From Arthrobacter sp. KBS0702 (lineage in GTDB: Bacteria; Actinomycetota; Actinomycetes; Actinomycetales; Micrococcaceae): a stretch of DNA of 64,000 bases. A program made the position numbers and the translations under genes. This document shows positions 26,797-36,303 of this stretch, piece by piece. Numbering within the stretch: the first letter of the stretch is position 1; every line of letters begins with the position of its first letter. The notes beneath the pieces were generated by a model that was not told the origin of the DNA, did not search any database, and saw only the letters and a program-made list of their open reading frames with translations. Where the stretch lies: the NCBI RefSeq assembly GCF_005937985.2, contig NZ_CP042172.1, positions 806,001 through 870,000 on the forward strand, in the 5' to 3' direction.

Positions 26797-29700
26797 TCAG
26801 GACAACCCGAAGATGCTGCGAGTTGAAAGTAGAACAGGCGCCCCGGCTGGGTCTCGTTCGATGTCGGTTTCGGCGATGGTCTTCCACCCGTCGTCGAAAC
26901 CAAAGTAGTCGATGCGTCCGGCCGGGTTCTGGATTCTGAAGATATGAGCATTTTCGTCGTCCAGAGCATTCTCGACGACGTAAAGCCAAAACAAGTTTCC
27001 GTCCTCTCGTGCTTGCTTGTGCTGCCGCTGTGACAGCATCACCCCCGCCACTGACCAAGCGCCGCCTGTGGACTTGATCTCGATACGTCGCACGAGATTG
27101 TTGCGCCGGTCGTAGGATTCGACGTCGAATCCGTGGTTGCCGTGCTCCATTTCGACGGGTTCCCGACCACACTTCTTTTCGTATTCGAGGACACGTGCAA
27201 CGCCGGCGGTGTCAATCGGAGTGAAGTCCGGAGCCTCGTCGCCAAAGGCCCCGCGCCCGCTGTCGTCGCTGTCGGAGTTGAGAACGTAGGAGCGCAGCCG
27301 GGTCTGTCGACCCGACCTGGAGCGGTTCGCATGGCCCCGTCCATTCCTTGTCCTTGCGTCGAGTCCTTCACCTCCGCTGTCGCCGTTCTCGGCCCCGCCC
27401 TCATCTTGAATCTTGTGTGAACGGAACCCTAGGCCCGCCTGGTCAGGGAACTCAGGCGTGGAATTAGCTGGAGCGTGCACAAAATCAGTATGACGATTCT
27501 TAAGGTTGGGGGTTGCACTGGCGGTTCCAGCGTAATTGGACTCGGACGTTGATGAAGGCGAGTGGGTCTGATCTCCTGCAACGGCGTGGTGTTCAGCCGC
27601 GTGGGCGGCTGGATCTACGTCGTTGTCTGCGAGGACGTCTAGTTCAGCATTGAACTGGGCAACGGCGCTCCATGCGGCTTCACGCTCCTCCGTGTCCAGC
27701 CTATCGATGCCATAGTCGTCAAGAGCGCTGTGCGCGTCCTCAGCGGAAGCCGCGTCGATCACTGGCTGGAGTTGAATCGCTAGCCGCCCCGGATCGTCGT
27801 CGGGATGAATCGCCCGTGCAAGTTCTCGCGCGAGGGCACGTGTGGTGGACCTATGGTCGTAAACGAGTTGGTCTGTCTCACGCAAGTAGATGGCGTCGGT
27901 GGGGTCCGGTCCCACCACCTCTGTGTAGCCGTACAGCTCGGCCCGGAATTTCACAGCAAGATCCTGAGCGCGGAACATTTTGACCTGCTGCATTGCCCTG
28001 ATTGACTGGTCGTCGCTGAGCAAGCGACGGAAGGCCCCAATGCGCTCCGTTATCAGATGAGGGAGCTCGTCGTCCGGCTGGGACGCACCTCCGGCCAGCA
28101 AGGCTGTGATTAGTTCCTCGACTCGCCGCACGCCGGAGCGCTCGAGTGACGGCCAAGTGGATTGCGCTCGCGGGACCACATTGTTCGTGAGCAGTTTGAA
28201 CCGCTTGCACGTACCCCTGCTGTCTTCGAAGAAAAGACCGTTGGGGCTTGCGAGGACGCCTCGAGGATCGAGCGCAGACCTGGTGTGCCCAAGTTCGGTC
28301 AGCACGCGGGCCGCTTCCGGGTGGTCGAGGAGTTCAGAAAGGCGAGACCAACAGCCGTGAACAGCCCTCTCGGCATCCTCGCCGAGGAAGCCAGTTCCGA
28401 ACTCGTCAGCTATGGCTTTCAGCACCGCTGCGACCTCAAATGGGCCTGGTTCTTCCCGAACGCCGACCGCATCGAAGAACTTCTGGTGAACGCGCATAGT
28501 GCCCGGCAGCTCCGCGCCCCAGCGACCGAATGGTGTTCGTCCCCAGAACGTCGTGGATGGCGACACAAACACACCCTGGCCAAGATGAATGCACCGACTG
28601 CTGCGAAGTTGCTTGACCGCGTCGTCCTCGGCGTTGGCGCTCAGCACTCGGTAAACGTCCGGATTCAAATCTGTTCCTGTATCGGAGCAATGCTTAAGGT
28701 GCTCGACAACGATCTGAACAGGCGGGCTAGACGGCATACCGAGCCAAGTTAATTGTGAAAAGTAGCGCACCTGCGAGGGAGACGAGAGTCCAAGCTCGTT
28801 CCCTTGCGTACCGTACAAATGCCGGGCGTTCGTAGGGAGCACTTCCGAAGGTTTGCTAGTTCCCCCACGCTTGAGCGGCAGCCACGGAAGTGAAGTCAGG
28901 AACGCTGGTGCTGGCCCTTGTTCAGTGGAACTGGCCGCATGTGTTGCGCGCAGTTGCAGCACATGGAGGATCGCTGTGGCTACTTTCTCACCGGAATCCG
29001 AAGTACCGGCAGCCAGCCGGGTCACTGCAACTTCGAGCGCCACATCTGTTGGAATTCGGGCGACCCCAAGCCACTCCAAGACAGTTGAAGGCACGGCGGC
29101 GGTGTCCGCGAGCGGAAGATCCGGAGCAAGGACGGCCATTTCATTTGACGGGAGGTGAAGTTCATCAGCTGTGTGCAATTTGCCGTCGAGTCCTGGAATT
29201 AGAACAGCTTTGGCAAACTCATGCCTGTGAGGCTCGAGCTCGACCTCGTAGCGGGCTACTAGAGATAGAAGTTGCGCGGCTTGAGTGCTGTCAAGCTGGA
29301 GGTTCTTTGCTGCAGGCAATGCGTGAATCAAGAAGTACGATACGACGTCGAGAGGGCGAGCCCCCAAGCGGTCGAGCAGCCGGTGATAGTCACGCGCCGT
29401 TTCAAAATCGACGAGACTGGCTACGTTGACAGGGTCGTCGAAGTCCTGTGGTAGCGACAACGCGGTTAGAGGGCGGAACGTCTTGCTCGATGTTGGGAAA
29501 ATCGGCAAGGCTGCAATTTCGGGTGCTTTGGATGAATCAATTTCAAGTAAGTGTCGGTCGAACCAGGCGAGCAGTTCGTCCCCGAGCTCGGACAGGTTCT
29601 CGGTATCGACGCGTTCAAGGAGAGCGGCTGCCTGAGTGACGTCCAGAGGCTTCCAGAGCTGTTGCAGCCCCGGGCAAAGCACGGTGATAATGTCCGCGTC

Positions 29701-31317
29701 CGCCATGAAGAGGCCCTCGACGAGGAGCTCGAATAGCCCCGCTTCCTCGGCGGAGGATGGCCAGACAACCTTGGAAGCCGGCGCGATCAGGCCATTGCCA
29801 CAGGGGACGATCGCGACTCCTCTGATGCCCTCAACGTTGGAGATATTGCCCTGAAAAAGGCTCAGCACGGCGAGTAGCTGTTTAACCTGCGCCATGGTTA
29901 AAGTGTCGGTCGACGGCGTAAAGGGCGTGGTGAAGCCCGCCGCCATCAGGTGTCGCACGACGTGTGAGGAGGTCAGGAGCCGGATTCCAAATGACCTATA
30001 GACACTGTTCGTGTGGAGTCTCCGATGGAGGGTTTTCGAAACTACCGTCATACCGATCGAGTTGAGGGCGTCAGCCGAATCGTATGCTTCGCTAAGCATC
30101 GGGAGATACGCTGCGGCCGGAGTTACGAACGCGCCGTGCGTAGTCTCTATGACAGGTAGATCCGATACAACAGGGAACAACTCGTCAAGGTAAGTCTGCG
30201 AATGGTCCGAACTGTTGCTTGCTGCATTCCGCGAAAGACTTTCAATCTCTCCAAGTATTTCCCAAAAAGCGGGAATGCCGATCTGGCGAACCAGGTCCAT
30301 CGCACCGTCGGCGAGGGCGGAGCCGACAGCGGCGATCGCAGCGCGGTTCCAGTCGGAGTAGACATCACTCTCGAAGCGAACGGACTTTCGGTCGGTGCTG
30401 GGATAGAAAGCGGCATTCACACGGCCCGGAAGACCGCTCGGTGTTTGCGTAGGCAGAGTTGCATAGAGCATCCCGGGAGTGAATTCGGCCCCAATCGGAA
30501 GCGCAACAGTGACGGCGCTGGAACGGTCGGCGTCGATCAGCCCGTGGGAAGCGGCGACTAGAGCTTCTGCTTGCGGGCGAAAGTCGGCTGTCAAGAACAG
30601 CCAGTTAGTGTTGTTGACGTCATCTTTGATGACTACGCCATTAGCCGTCCGGGCCGCTTCGACCCGATAGTGACGCTTGCGAGTCGTGACTTCGATCTGC
30701 GACACATGCTGAAGAAACATAAGCATTGGCTTGGCGGCTTCAAGCAGAGCGTCCTCGATTTCGGCGACTGTCTCATCGGTAACCGGAGGAACTGAAAGCG
30801 CAGCACGAAATTCGCTGTTCCCTCGTGCCCAGGGAAGTACAAACGTCGTTCCGTCCGCGGTGTGACTACGTCGGCAGTCACCTTCGCAGGCCCGGATCCG
30901 CTCATTTTCGGACGCAGACTCGTCGATTATCCAGTGCTGGTCCGCATAGAGGAGCTCCGGGCGATCCGTGATCTGATAGACCGAGGTGAAACCGACGCCG
31001 AATGCGCCTGTAGTTTTGGCGTCGTCTGCCTTGTTGCGGCCAGCAAAGCGCCTGAATGCGTGTAGGTCACAGCGTCGAGCCCAGAGGCAAGTGTCTCCGT
31101 CGTCCTTGCAGTCGGTGAAGGTGCCATCGTTCGTCACCGTCAGCGCTTCATCGTCGACTTTGAACGTGACAGTGGTCGCGTTGCCGGCGTCGTCGGCGTT
31201 TTGAGTCAGTTCGTGGGGAATCGTTGTCGGACCGCCAAGGTCGCGAAGCGCAGTCGCTAGTGCATCCAAGTAGCTGGAAGTTCTCGAGAGCGTTCGTCGC
31301 TGCTTGGGTGATACCAC
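26797..31317 (-). CDS. giant sacsin-type GHKL ATPase with C-terminal DUF3883 domain
   Basis: About 1,506 residues. The N-terminal domain is a GHKL (HSP90/sacsin-like) ATPase: N-box ELTQNADDAG (36-45), G1-like VTNDGTF (61-67), and the G2 loop TGAFGVGFTSVYQI (103-116). A long middle region without recognisable domains follows. Near the C-terminus is a charged, disordered stretch, then a DUF3883 domain (CGREPVEMEHGNHGFDVESYDRRNN...RIEIKSTGG), related to PD-(D/E)XK restriction endonucleases, with D...ExK visible in FDVES and IEIKS. The GTG at 31317 has AGGAGG eight bases upstream; an ATG at 31338 is an alternative. Upstream of, and probably co-transcribed with, the helicase-nuclease. An anti-phage role is inferred from domains and neighbours. 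Confidence 0.85.
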   Translation of the reverse strand: MVSPKQRRTLSRTSSYLDALATALRDLGGPTTIPHELTQNADDAGNATTVTFKVDDEALTVTNDGTFTDCKDDGDTCLWARRCDLHAFRRFAGRNKADDAKTTGAFGVGFTSVYQITDRPELLYADQHWIIDESASENERIRACEGDCRRSHTADGTTFVLPWARGNSEFRAALSVPPVTDETVAEIEDALLEAAKPMLMFLQHVSQIEVTTRKRHYRVEAARTANGVVIKDDVNNTNWLFLTADFRPQAEALVAASHGLIDADRSSAVTVALPIGAEFTPGMLYATLPTQTPSGLPGRVNAAFYPSTDRKSVRFESDVYSDWNRAAIAAVGSALADGAMDLVRQIGIPAFWEILGEIESLSRNAASNSSDHSQTYLDELFPVVSDLPVIETTHGAFVTPAAAYLPMLSEAYDSADALNSIGMTVVSKTLHRRLHTNSVYRSFGIRLLTSSHVVRHLMAAGFTTPFTPSTDTLTMAQVKQLLAVLSLFQGNISNVEGIRGVAIVPCGNGLIAPASKVVWPSSAEEAGLFELLVEGLFMADADIITVLCPGLQQLWKPLDVTQAAALLERVDTENLSELGDELLAWFDRHLLEIDSSKAPEIAALPIFPTSSKTFRPLTALSLPQDFDDPVNVASLVDFETARDYHRLLDRLGARPLDVVSYFLIHALPAAKNLQLDSTQAAQLLSLVARYEVELEPHRHEFAKAVLIPGLDGKLHTADELHLPSNEMAVLAPDLPLADTAAVPSTVLEWLGVARIPTDVALEVAVTRLAAGTSDSGEKVATAILHVLQLRATHAASSTEQGPAPAFLTSLPWLPLKRGGTSKPSEVLPTNARHLYGTQGNELGLSSPSQVRYFSQLTWLGMPSSPPVQIVVEHLKHCSDTGTDLNPDVYRVLSANAEDDAVKQLRSSRCIHLGQGVFVSPSTTFWGRTPFGRWGAELPGTMRVHQKFFDAVGVREEPGPFEVAAVLKAIADEFGTGFLGEDAERAVHGCWSRLSELLDHPEAARVLTELGHTRSALDPRGVLASPNGLFFEDSRGTCKRFKLLTNNVVPRAQSTWPSLERSGVRRVEELITALLAGGASQPDDELPHLITERIGAFRRLLSDDQSIRAMQQVKMFRAQDLAVKFRAELYGYTEVVGPDPTDAIYLRETDQLVYDHRSTTRALARELARAIHPDDDPGRLAIQLQPVIDAASAEDAHSALDDYGIDRLDTEEREAAWSAVAQFNAELDVLADNDVDPAAHAAEHHAVAGDQTHSPSSTSESNYAGTASATPNLKNRHTDFVHAPANSTPEFPDQAGLGFRSHKIQDEGGAENGDSGGEGLDARTRNGRGHANRSRSGRQTRLRSYVLNSDSDDSGRGAFGDEAPDFTPIDTAGVARVLEYEKKCGREPVEMEHGNHGFDVESYDRRNNLVRRIEIKSTGGAWSVAGVMLSQRQHKQAREDGNLFWLYVVENALDDENAHIFRIQNPAGRIDYFGFDDGWKTIAETDIERDPAGAPVLLSTRSIFGLS

Positions 31318-31571
31318 TTGCATTTCCTCCTGAACCATTTAGCTCGATGCTAGGTTCAATGCCGGAGAAAGTCGGCGTATTGCTCAGTCGGCGCGTCGGC
31401 CGAGCAAGTGCATGGTTCCCGGAAAGGTCGGGACTGCAAATCCGGTCCTAATTCAAACGGCCGTAATCCCGCGCCCTGGCTCCCAACAGGGGTTCTGCCT
31501 CCTAGCTGCGCCCGGGTGGACACACTAGCGTCAACGCATGGATTGCGAACGCCATCAAATACCCTGGCGCA

Positions 31572-34500
31572 GTGACTAATTACATTTGGGGAGCGGCAGC
31601 GGAGCAGCTGCCCGAGGGCCTGTACGAACTTCTCAATACGGATGCACTTGGTGGCCTGCTTGGTCAGGAAGCAGAACTGCAGCCAGTCTTCGCAGAAATC
31701 GAAGACGAAGATTCCCCGGATATCCTCTCCCGCCACGTAGCAGACGCCGTCCGCCGGGCCCTGAGCGCGGCCAAACCAGCCGACCGCGTCGCCCTCGCGA
31801 ACAAGCTCCTCCAGGAACTGAGCACCGGAGACCGCATCGCCCCCGGTCCCACCCAACTCCAGTCCCTCCACCGCCCGGACACCCTCAAACGCCGCAACCT
31901 CCGCCGCCCCACCACCAAACTGAGCGACTCCGCTCTTCTGACCAACAGCAAAGACGATCCCAACCTCGCCGCGGAACTCAGGACCGAGATCGAGTCGGCC
32001 AACACGGTGGACCTGCTCTGCGCCTTTGTCCGCTGGACCGGACTAAGGCTCCTCGAACCCGCCCTAGAGCAACTCAAAGAACGCGGCGCCCGCCTAAGGG
32101 TCATCACCACCACCTACATGGGCGCCACGGAACGTCGCGCCATCGACGAACTCGTCGACCGCTACGGCGCCGAAGTGAAGATCAACTACGAAACCCAGGC
32201 CACCCGCCTCCATGCCAAGGCCTGGCTGTTCCGCCGCAACTCCGGCTTCGACACGGCCTATGTCGGCAGTTCAAACCTCAGCCAGGCCGCGCTTCTAGAC
32301 GGCCTGGAATGGAATGTGCGGCTCAGCTCCGTCGGCACGCCCACCCTGCTGCAGAAATTCGAGGTCACCTTCGACAGCTACTGGGAACAGCGCGCTTTCC
32401 AAAGCTACGACCCGGAACGCGACGGCGAAAAGCTGGACGCTGCGCTGGACCGCAACGGCGGCCGGCGTACGGCAATCCCCGGGGCAGCCACCGGCCTTGA
32501 GCTCCAGCCCTTCCTCCACCAAGAGGAGATGCTCGAAGATCTCGAAGTCGAACGGCTCAAAGGCTTCAACCACAACCTCCTGGTCGCCGCCACCGGCACT
32601 GGCAAGACCGTCATCGCGGCGCTGGACTACAAGCGCCTCCGCGAAGCGGCGGGCAAGGACCTGAAGTTGCTCTTTGTCGCCCACCGCCAGGAAATCCTCA
32701 AGCAGGCCATGCGCACCTACCGCGACGTCATGCAGGACGGCGCCTTCGGCGAGCTCTACGTCGGGGAGCACAAACCACGGCAGTGGAAGCACATCTTCGC
32801 CTCGGTCCAGTCACTGTCCTCCCTCGGCATCGACAAGCTGGAACCCGACTTCTTTGACGTCGTCGTCATAGACGAATTTCACCACGCCATGGCACCCACC
32901 TACCGCCGGCTGCTGGACCACCTGCAGCCGCAGCAGCTGCTCGGCCTGACCGCAACGCCGGAACGGGGCGATGGGGTCGACGTCGCCCAGCAGTTCTTCG
33001 ACGGCCGCACCGCAAGCGAACTGCGCCTCTGGGATGCCCTGGACGCCGATCTGCTGGTACCGTTCCACTATTTCGGCATCTCGGACGACGTCGACCTGAG
33101 CCAGCTGGAATGGAAGCGCGGCAACTATGACACCGCGCAGCTGAACAACCTCTACACCGGCAACGACGCGCGCGCCGCCAAGGTGATCCGCGAACTCCGT
33201 GACAAGGTCACCAGCACCGAGCAGATGCGGGCCATCGGCTTCTGCGTCTCGGTCCAGCACGCCCACTACATGGCCGAGGTCTTCAACCGCGCCGGCATCG
33301 CCTCCGTAGCGGTTGACGGCAGCACCGACGACGCCGACCGCGCGGCAGCGCTGAAGCGGCTCGCCGAACGCGAGATCAACTGCGTCTTCGCCGTCGACCT
33401 CTTCAACGAAGGCCTGGACCTCCCGCAGGTGGACACCATCCTGATGCTCCGGCCCACGCAGAGCGCCACCATCTTCCTCCAGCAACTGGGACGAGGGCTG
33501 CGCCGCGCCGAGGGCAAGGCGGTACTGACCGTCATGGACTTCATCGGCCAGCAACGCCGCGAGTTCCGCTTCGACCTGCGCTACCGGGCACTCACCGGCT
33601 ACGGGCGCAAGGAACTGGAAAAGGCCGTCGAGGACGAGTTCCCCTACCTGCCGTCGGGCTCGCAGATTGTGCTGGACCGGGTGGCGCAGAAGGTGGTGCT
33701 GGACAACATCAAGGCCCAACTCCGGTTCAACCGCGCCCAGCTGGTCCGGGACATCGCCTCCTACGCGGAGACGGAACTGGCAAGCTATCTGGAGCGGTCC
33801 GGGAACGACGTGAAGTCGATCTACCGGTCCACCAGGGATTCGTGGACCGGCTACCTGCGCCAGGCCCGGCTGATCGACGGGTACTCGCCGCTGGAGACGG
33901 TGCTTGGCGGAAGGATCCGGGAGCTGTCCGACGCCGACGAGAAGAAGCTCCTTGGCCGGATGGCCGCGCTGATCCATGTGGATGATCCGGAACGCGCCGC
34001 GGCGTACTCGATGCTGGTCGGCGCCGACGCGCCCCGCTACGCGGAGCTCGGCATGCGCGAGCAGACGTTCGCCCGCATGCTGTTCTACACGCTCTGGGAC
34101 GACGGCGGCGGTTTCCCGTCGTACGACGCCGGCCTGGACTATCTGCGCGGCTACCAGTTCGTGTGCAGTGAGATCCGCCAGATCGTGAAGCTCGGCGTGG
34201 CCACGTCCAAGCATGCCGCCAAGGGCCTCGGTGCGGGGCTGCAGCACGTTCCGCTGCTCTCGCACGCAACCTACCGGCGCGAGGAGATCCTGGCGGCGCT
34301 CCAGTACGGGTCGCTGGAACTCGGCAAGAACGTGCAGCACCGCGAAGGTGTGGCCTGGTGTCCCGCGACGTCCACGGACGCCTTCTTCGTTACGCTCAAC
34401 AAGGACGACAAGAAGCACTCGGCTACGACGATGTATAAGGACTATGCGATCAGCCCTGAGCTCTTTCACTGGGAATCGCAGAACGCCACCTCGCCGGGAA

Positions 34501-34727
34501 GTCCGACGGGCAGGCGCTACCTGGACCGGGCTGCTCATGGCTCGAAGGTCCTGATCTTCACGCGCGACACGTCGGAGGACGAGACCGGGCTGACCGTTCC
34601 GTACACGTGCCTGGGCCAGGTGGACTATGTGCAGCACTCGGGTGAAAAGCCGATCGCGATCACGTGGAAGCTTCACCGGCCGATGCCGGCGGATGTGTTT
34701 GCGACGGCTGCTGTGGTGGCGCAATGA
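31572..34727 (+). CDS. PLD nuclease - SF2 helicase - DUF3427 fusion protein
   Basis: A 1,051-residue multidomain protein. Residues about 135-275 form a phospholipase D-like nuclease domain with H214-x-K216 (RLHAKAWLF) and VGSSNLSQAAL. An SF2 helicase core follows: Walker A AATGTGKT (338-345), motif II DEFH (433-436), motif III LTATPERGDGVD and the C-lobe LQQLGRGLRRAEGKAVLTVMDFIGQ. The last 300 residues match DUF3427, found with this architecture in many bacteria. The combination points to a nucleic-acid-degrading defence or repair enzyme. The GTG at 31572 has no strong ribosome-binding site. It diverges from the GHKL/DUF3883 gene with 254 bases between, so shared control is possible but unproven. 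Confidence 0.9.
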   Translation: MTNYIWGAAAEQLPEGLYELLNTDALGGLLGQEAELQPVFAEIEDEDSPDILSRHVADAVRRALSAAKPADRVALANKLLQELSTGDRIAPGPTQLQSLHRPDTLKRRNLRRPTTKLSDSALLTNSKDDPNLAAELRTEIESANTVDLLCAFVRWTGLRLLEPALEQLKERGARLRVITTTYMGATERRAIDELVDRYGAEVKINYETQATRLHAKAWLFRRNSGFDTAYVGSSNLSQAALLDGLEWNVRLSSVGTPTLLQKFEVTFDSYWEQRAFQSYDPERDGEKLDAALDRNGGRRTAIPGAATGLELQPFLHQEEMLEDLEVERLKGFNHNLLVAATGTGKTVIAALDYKRLREAAGKDLKLLFVAHRQEILKQAMRTYRDVMQDGAFGELYVGEHKPRQWKHIFASVQSLSSLGIDKLEPDFFDVVVIDEFHHAMAPTYRRLLDHLQPQQLLGLTATPERGDGVDVAQQFFDGRTASELRLWDALDADLLVPFHYFGISDDVDLSQLEWKRGNYDTAQLNNLYTGNDARAAKVIRELRDKVTSTEQMRAIGFCVSVQHAHYMAEVFNRAGIASVAVDGSTDDADRAAALKRLAEREINCVFAVDLFNEGLDLPQVDTILMLRPTQSATIFLQQLGRGLRRAEGKAVLTVMDFIGQQRREFRFDLRYRALTGYGRKELEKAVEDEFPYLPSGSQIVLDRVAQKVVLDNIKAQLRFNRAQLVRDIASYAETELASYLERSGNDVKSIYRSTRDSWTGYLRQARLIDGYSPLETVLGGRIRELSDADEKKLLGRMAALIHVDDPERAAAYSMLVGADAPRYAELGMREQTFARMLFYTLWDDGGGFPSYDAGLDYLRGYQFVCSEIRQIVKLGVATSKHAAKGLGAGLQHVPLLSHATYRREEILAALQYGSLELGKNVQHREGVAWCPATSTDAFFVTLNKDDKKHSATTMYKDYAISPELFHWESQNATSPGSPTGRRYLDRAAHGSKVLIFTRDTSEDETGLTVPYTCLGQVDYVQHSGEKPIAITWKLHRPMPADVFATAAVVAQ

Positions 34728-35351
34728 ATATGATCCCTATGACCTGTCCGGGGGTGGAAGATTTGTCCGTTTTCCTCAGGTGAAAGGATCAACCTCATAA
34801 GTTCACCGGGTCCCTTCTGCGCATCGCTGAAACTATGTCTCTGAGGTCGAGGGAGAAATTTGCTCAGTTGGCGCTCATCCGTCCCCCGACCCGCTAAGCG
34901 TTGCAGTGCATTGCCATGCGCGCGGGCTGACAGGCACCTCAACACTTCAGCCAAAGGCCCTACTATCGCGGATACCCGATGTGCCGATTGTGGTCTTCAA
35001 CGGTGCCCACCCGTCGGTGACCGTAGAATTTTAGCCATCTGTTCCAAACCACTGCGGCTGCGTACACCGAGAGCACTCGGCGCATATCGACGGTTGTATG
35101 CTTCCTCTGCTAGGGAGCCGTCCGCCTCTCGTTGCCGTCGGTGCGCAAGGGAGTTCCGAGGACTAGAAGTAAAGCCACAGCCGGCACGAGGAGCCCGGGG
35201 TCTGCCCAGGCCGGTCTTCCCAGTAGACATGTTTGGGTTGGCTCACCAGAGCTGAAGCTCGCTCAGCGAGGTTGGATTCCAACTCGTTATTTGCGGGCCG
35301 GCAGGGGACCCGGGCTTCGCCTGGCGAATTGCTGGCTTGGTGCGGGATATT
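34728..35351. other. intergenic stretch with no supported gene
   Basis: About 620 bases after the PLD-helicase gene. Short open frames occur on both strands but show no codon bias, start signal or recognisable motif. The composition is more mixed than in flanking chromosomal genes. It may be debris of earlier island content. Confidence 0.4.
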
Positions 35352-35672
35352 TTAGAGCTTGTCGATCCAAGTCTCTTCTTCACGGTTGTCCCAGGCCGAG
35401 CCGGAAAGTGTCTCAGTTTTACGTCCCCACCGTTCGATTCGAGACAACACTTGGCGGACTTCGCGTGAATAGATTTCACCAATATTCGTAATTTTCCGAG
35501 CGATGGAACTGTGAATGACGTCCTGACGTTCGGTCATGTCGGATATTCCAACTTTGTCAAAGGAACGACGAATACTTGCGATCTGCGCAGGTGACACGAA
35601 AGGATCCTCGACGACTGGGTGTATGGGTGGCGCCTCGGGAAGATCAAAGAGTCTTGGTTCCTCATGCGTCAT
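35352..35672 (-). CDS. small protein of unknown function in the island
   Basis: About 106 residues, not recognised. The sequence reads like a real soluble, helical protein: FVSPAQIASIRRSFDKVGIS, then DVIHSSIARKITNIGEIYSREVRQVLSRIERWG, and an acidic/aromatic tail NREEETWIDKL. No membrane segment or metal motif. Three in-frame ATGs (35729, 35684, 35672) are possible; the last has AAGGA upstream but at a long spacing of about 12 bases, so the start is uncertain. The short helical pattern could suit an antitoxin or a nucleoid-type regulator, but nothing confirms this. It stands alone between two gaps, on the opposite strand to the endonuclease gene. Confidence 0.5.
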   Translation of the reverse strand: MTHEEPRLFDLPEAPPIHPVVEDPFVSPAQIASIRRSFDKVGISDMTERQDVIHSSIARKITNIGEIYSREVRQVLSRIERWGRKTETLSGSAWDNREEETWIDKL

Positions 35673-36303
35673 TTGCGGGCACATTCCTTCGCTGGGTGGA
35701 GGGCGACGCGCCCATTTTATCCGGTTCATCTGGGAAAATTATGTACCGAGGCCTCACTAGGCACATCGTGCGGCCCGAGAACGTGCGCTTCGCCGCGGTG
35801 TCCTTAAGCGGCGTGGAAAACTACCGGCATTCGGGAGTTCATTTGTAAGGCTCTGGTTCCACAACAGTGTGTAGGACTGGGGGCCTCGCAACCCCGCCAC
35901 GTTCATGCGTACATCAGGCGTAAGTGAGAGATTGGTCCGGATCACCCTTCGCGTCGGCGTCGGCGTCAGGCTTGGGCGCATCGCTTCAGAAGATAATCTC
36001 ACCTATGTCATTGGCCTTGGTGCCGATATCGAACGTTCGTCTTTAGGATGGGTCGGGGGTGGGGTAGAGGATCGAGGTCCCTCTTTCCTGGAGAATTGGA
36101 ACGCATCGTCGAACTTACCCGCTTGAATCTCACCGATACCGCGCTACATGCGGTACCACATACTTCCCAGCTGGTGGCAAGAGGCCGGAGCTGCTCGCTG
36201 CATCAGTGATGATGTCACTTCTCGAAATGGGCCAAGTCATAAATCGAAGACCGACACGCAAGCCTTACCATCCGATCCTCGACACCGGGTTTACGCTGGG
36301 GTC
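35673..36303. other. gap upstream of the restriction endonuclease gene
   Basis: About 630 bases without a convincing gene. Short frames on either strand lack coding character. The open frame of the endonuclease extends back to an ATG at 36148, but the first 52 codons of that frame look non-coding. No C-protein (controller) gene or C-box was recognised here, which is of note for a type II system. Confidence 0.4.

Noticed and set aside
32811..34724. A long open frame antisense to the PLD-helicase gene
   Set aside because: The sense strand carries helicase motifs throughout this range; the antisense product is a low-complexity shadow.
34860..35255. A 131-codon plus-strand frame after the PLD-helicase gene with several cysteines
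   Set aside because: The composition is Arg/Ser/Pro-rich without a ribosome-binding site or a recognisable zinc motif spacing.
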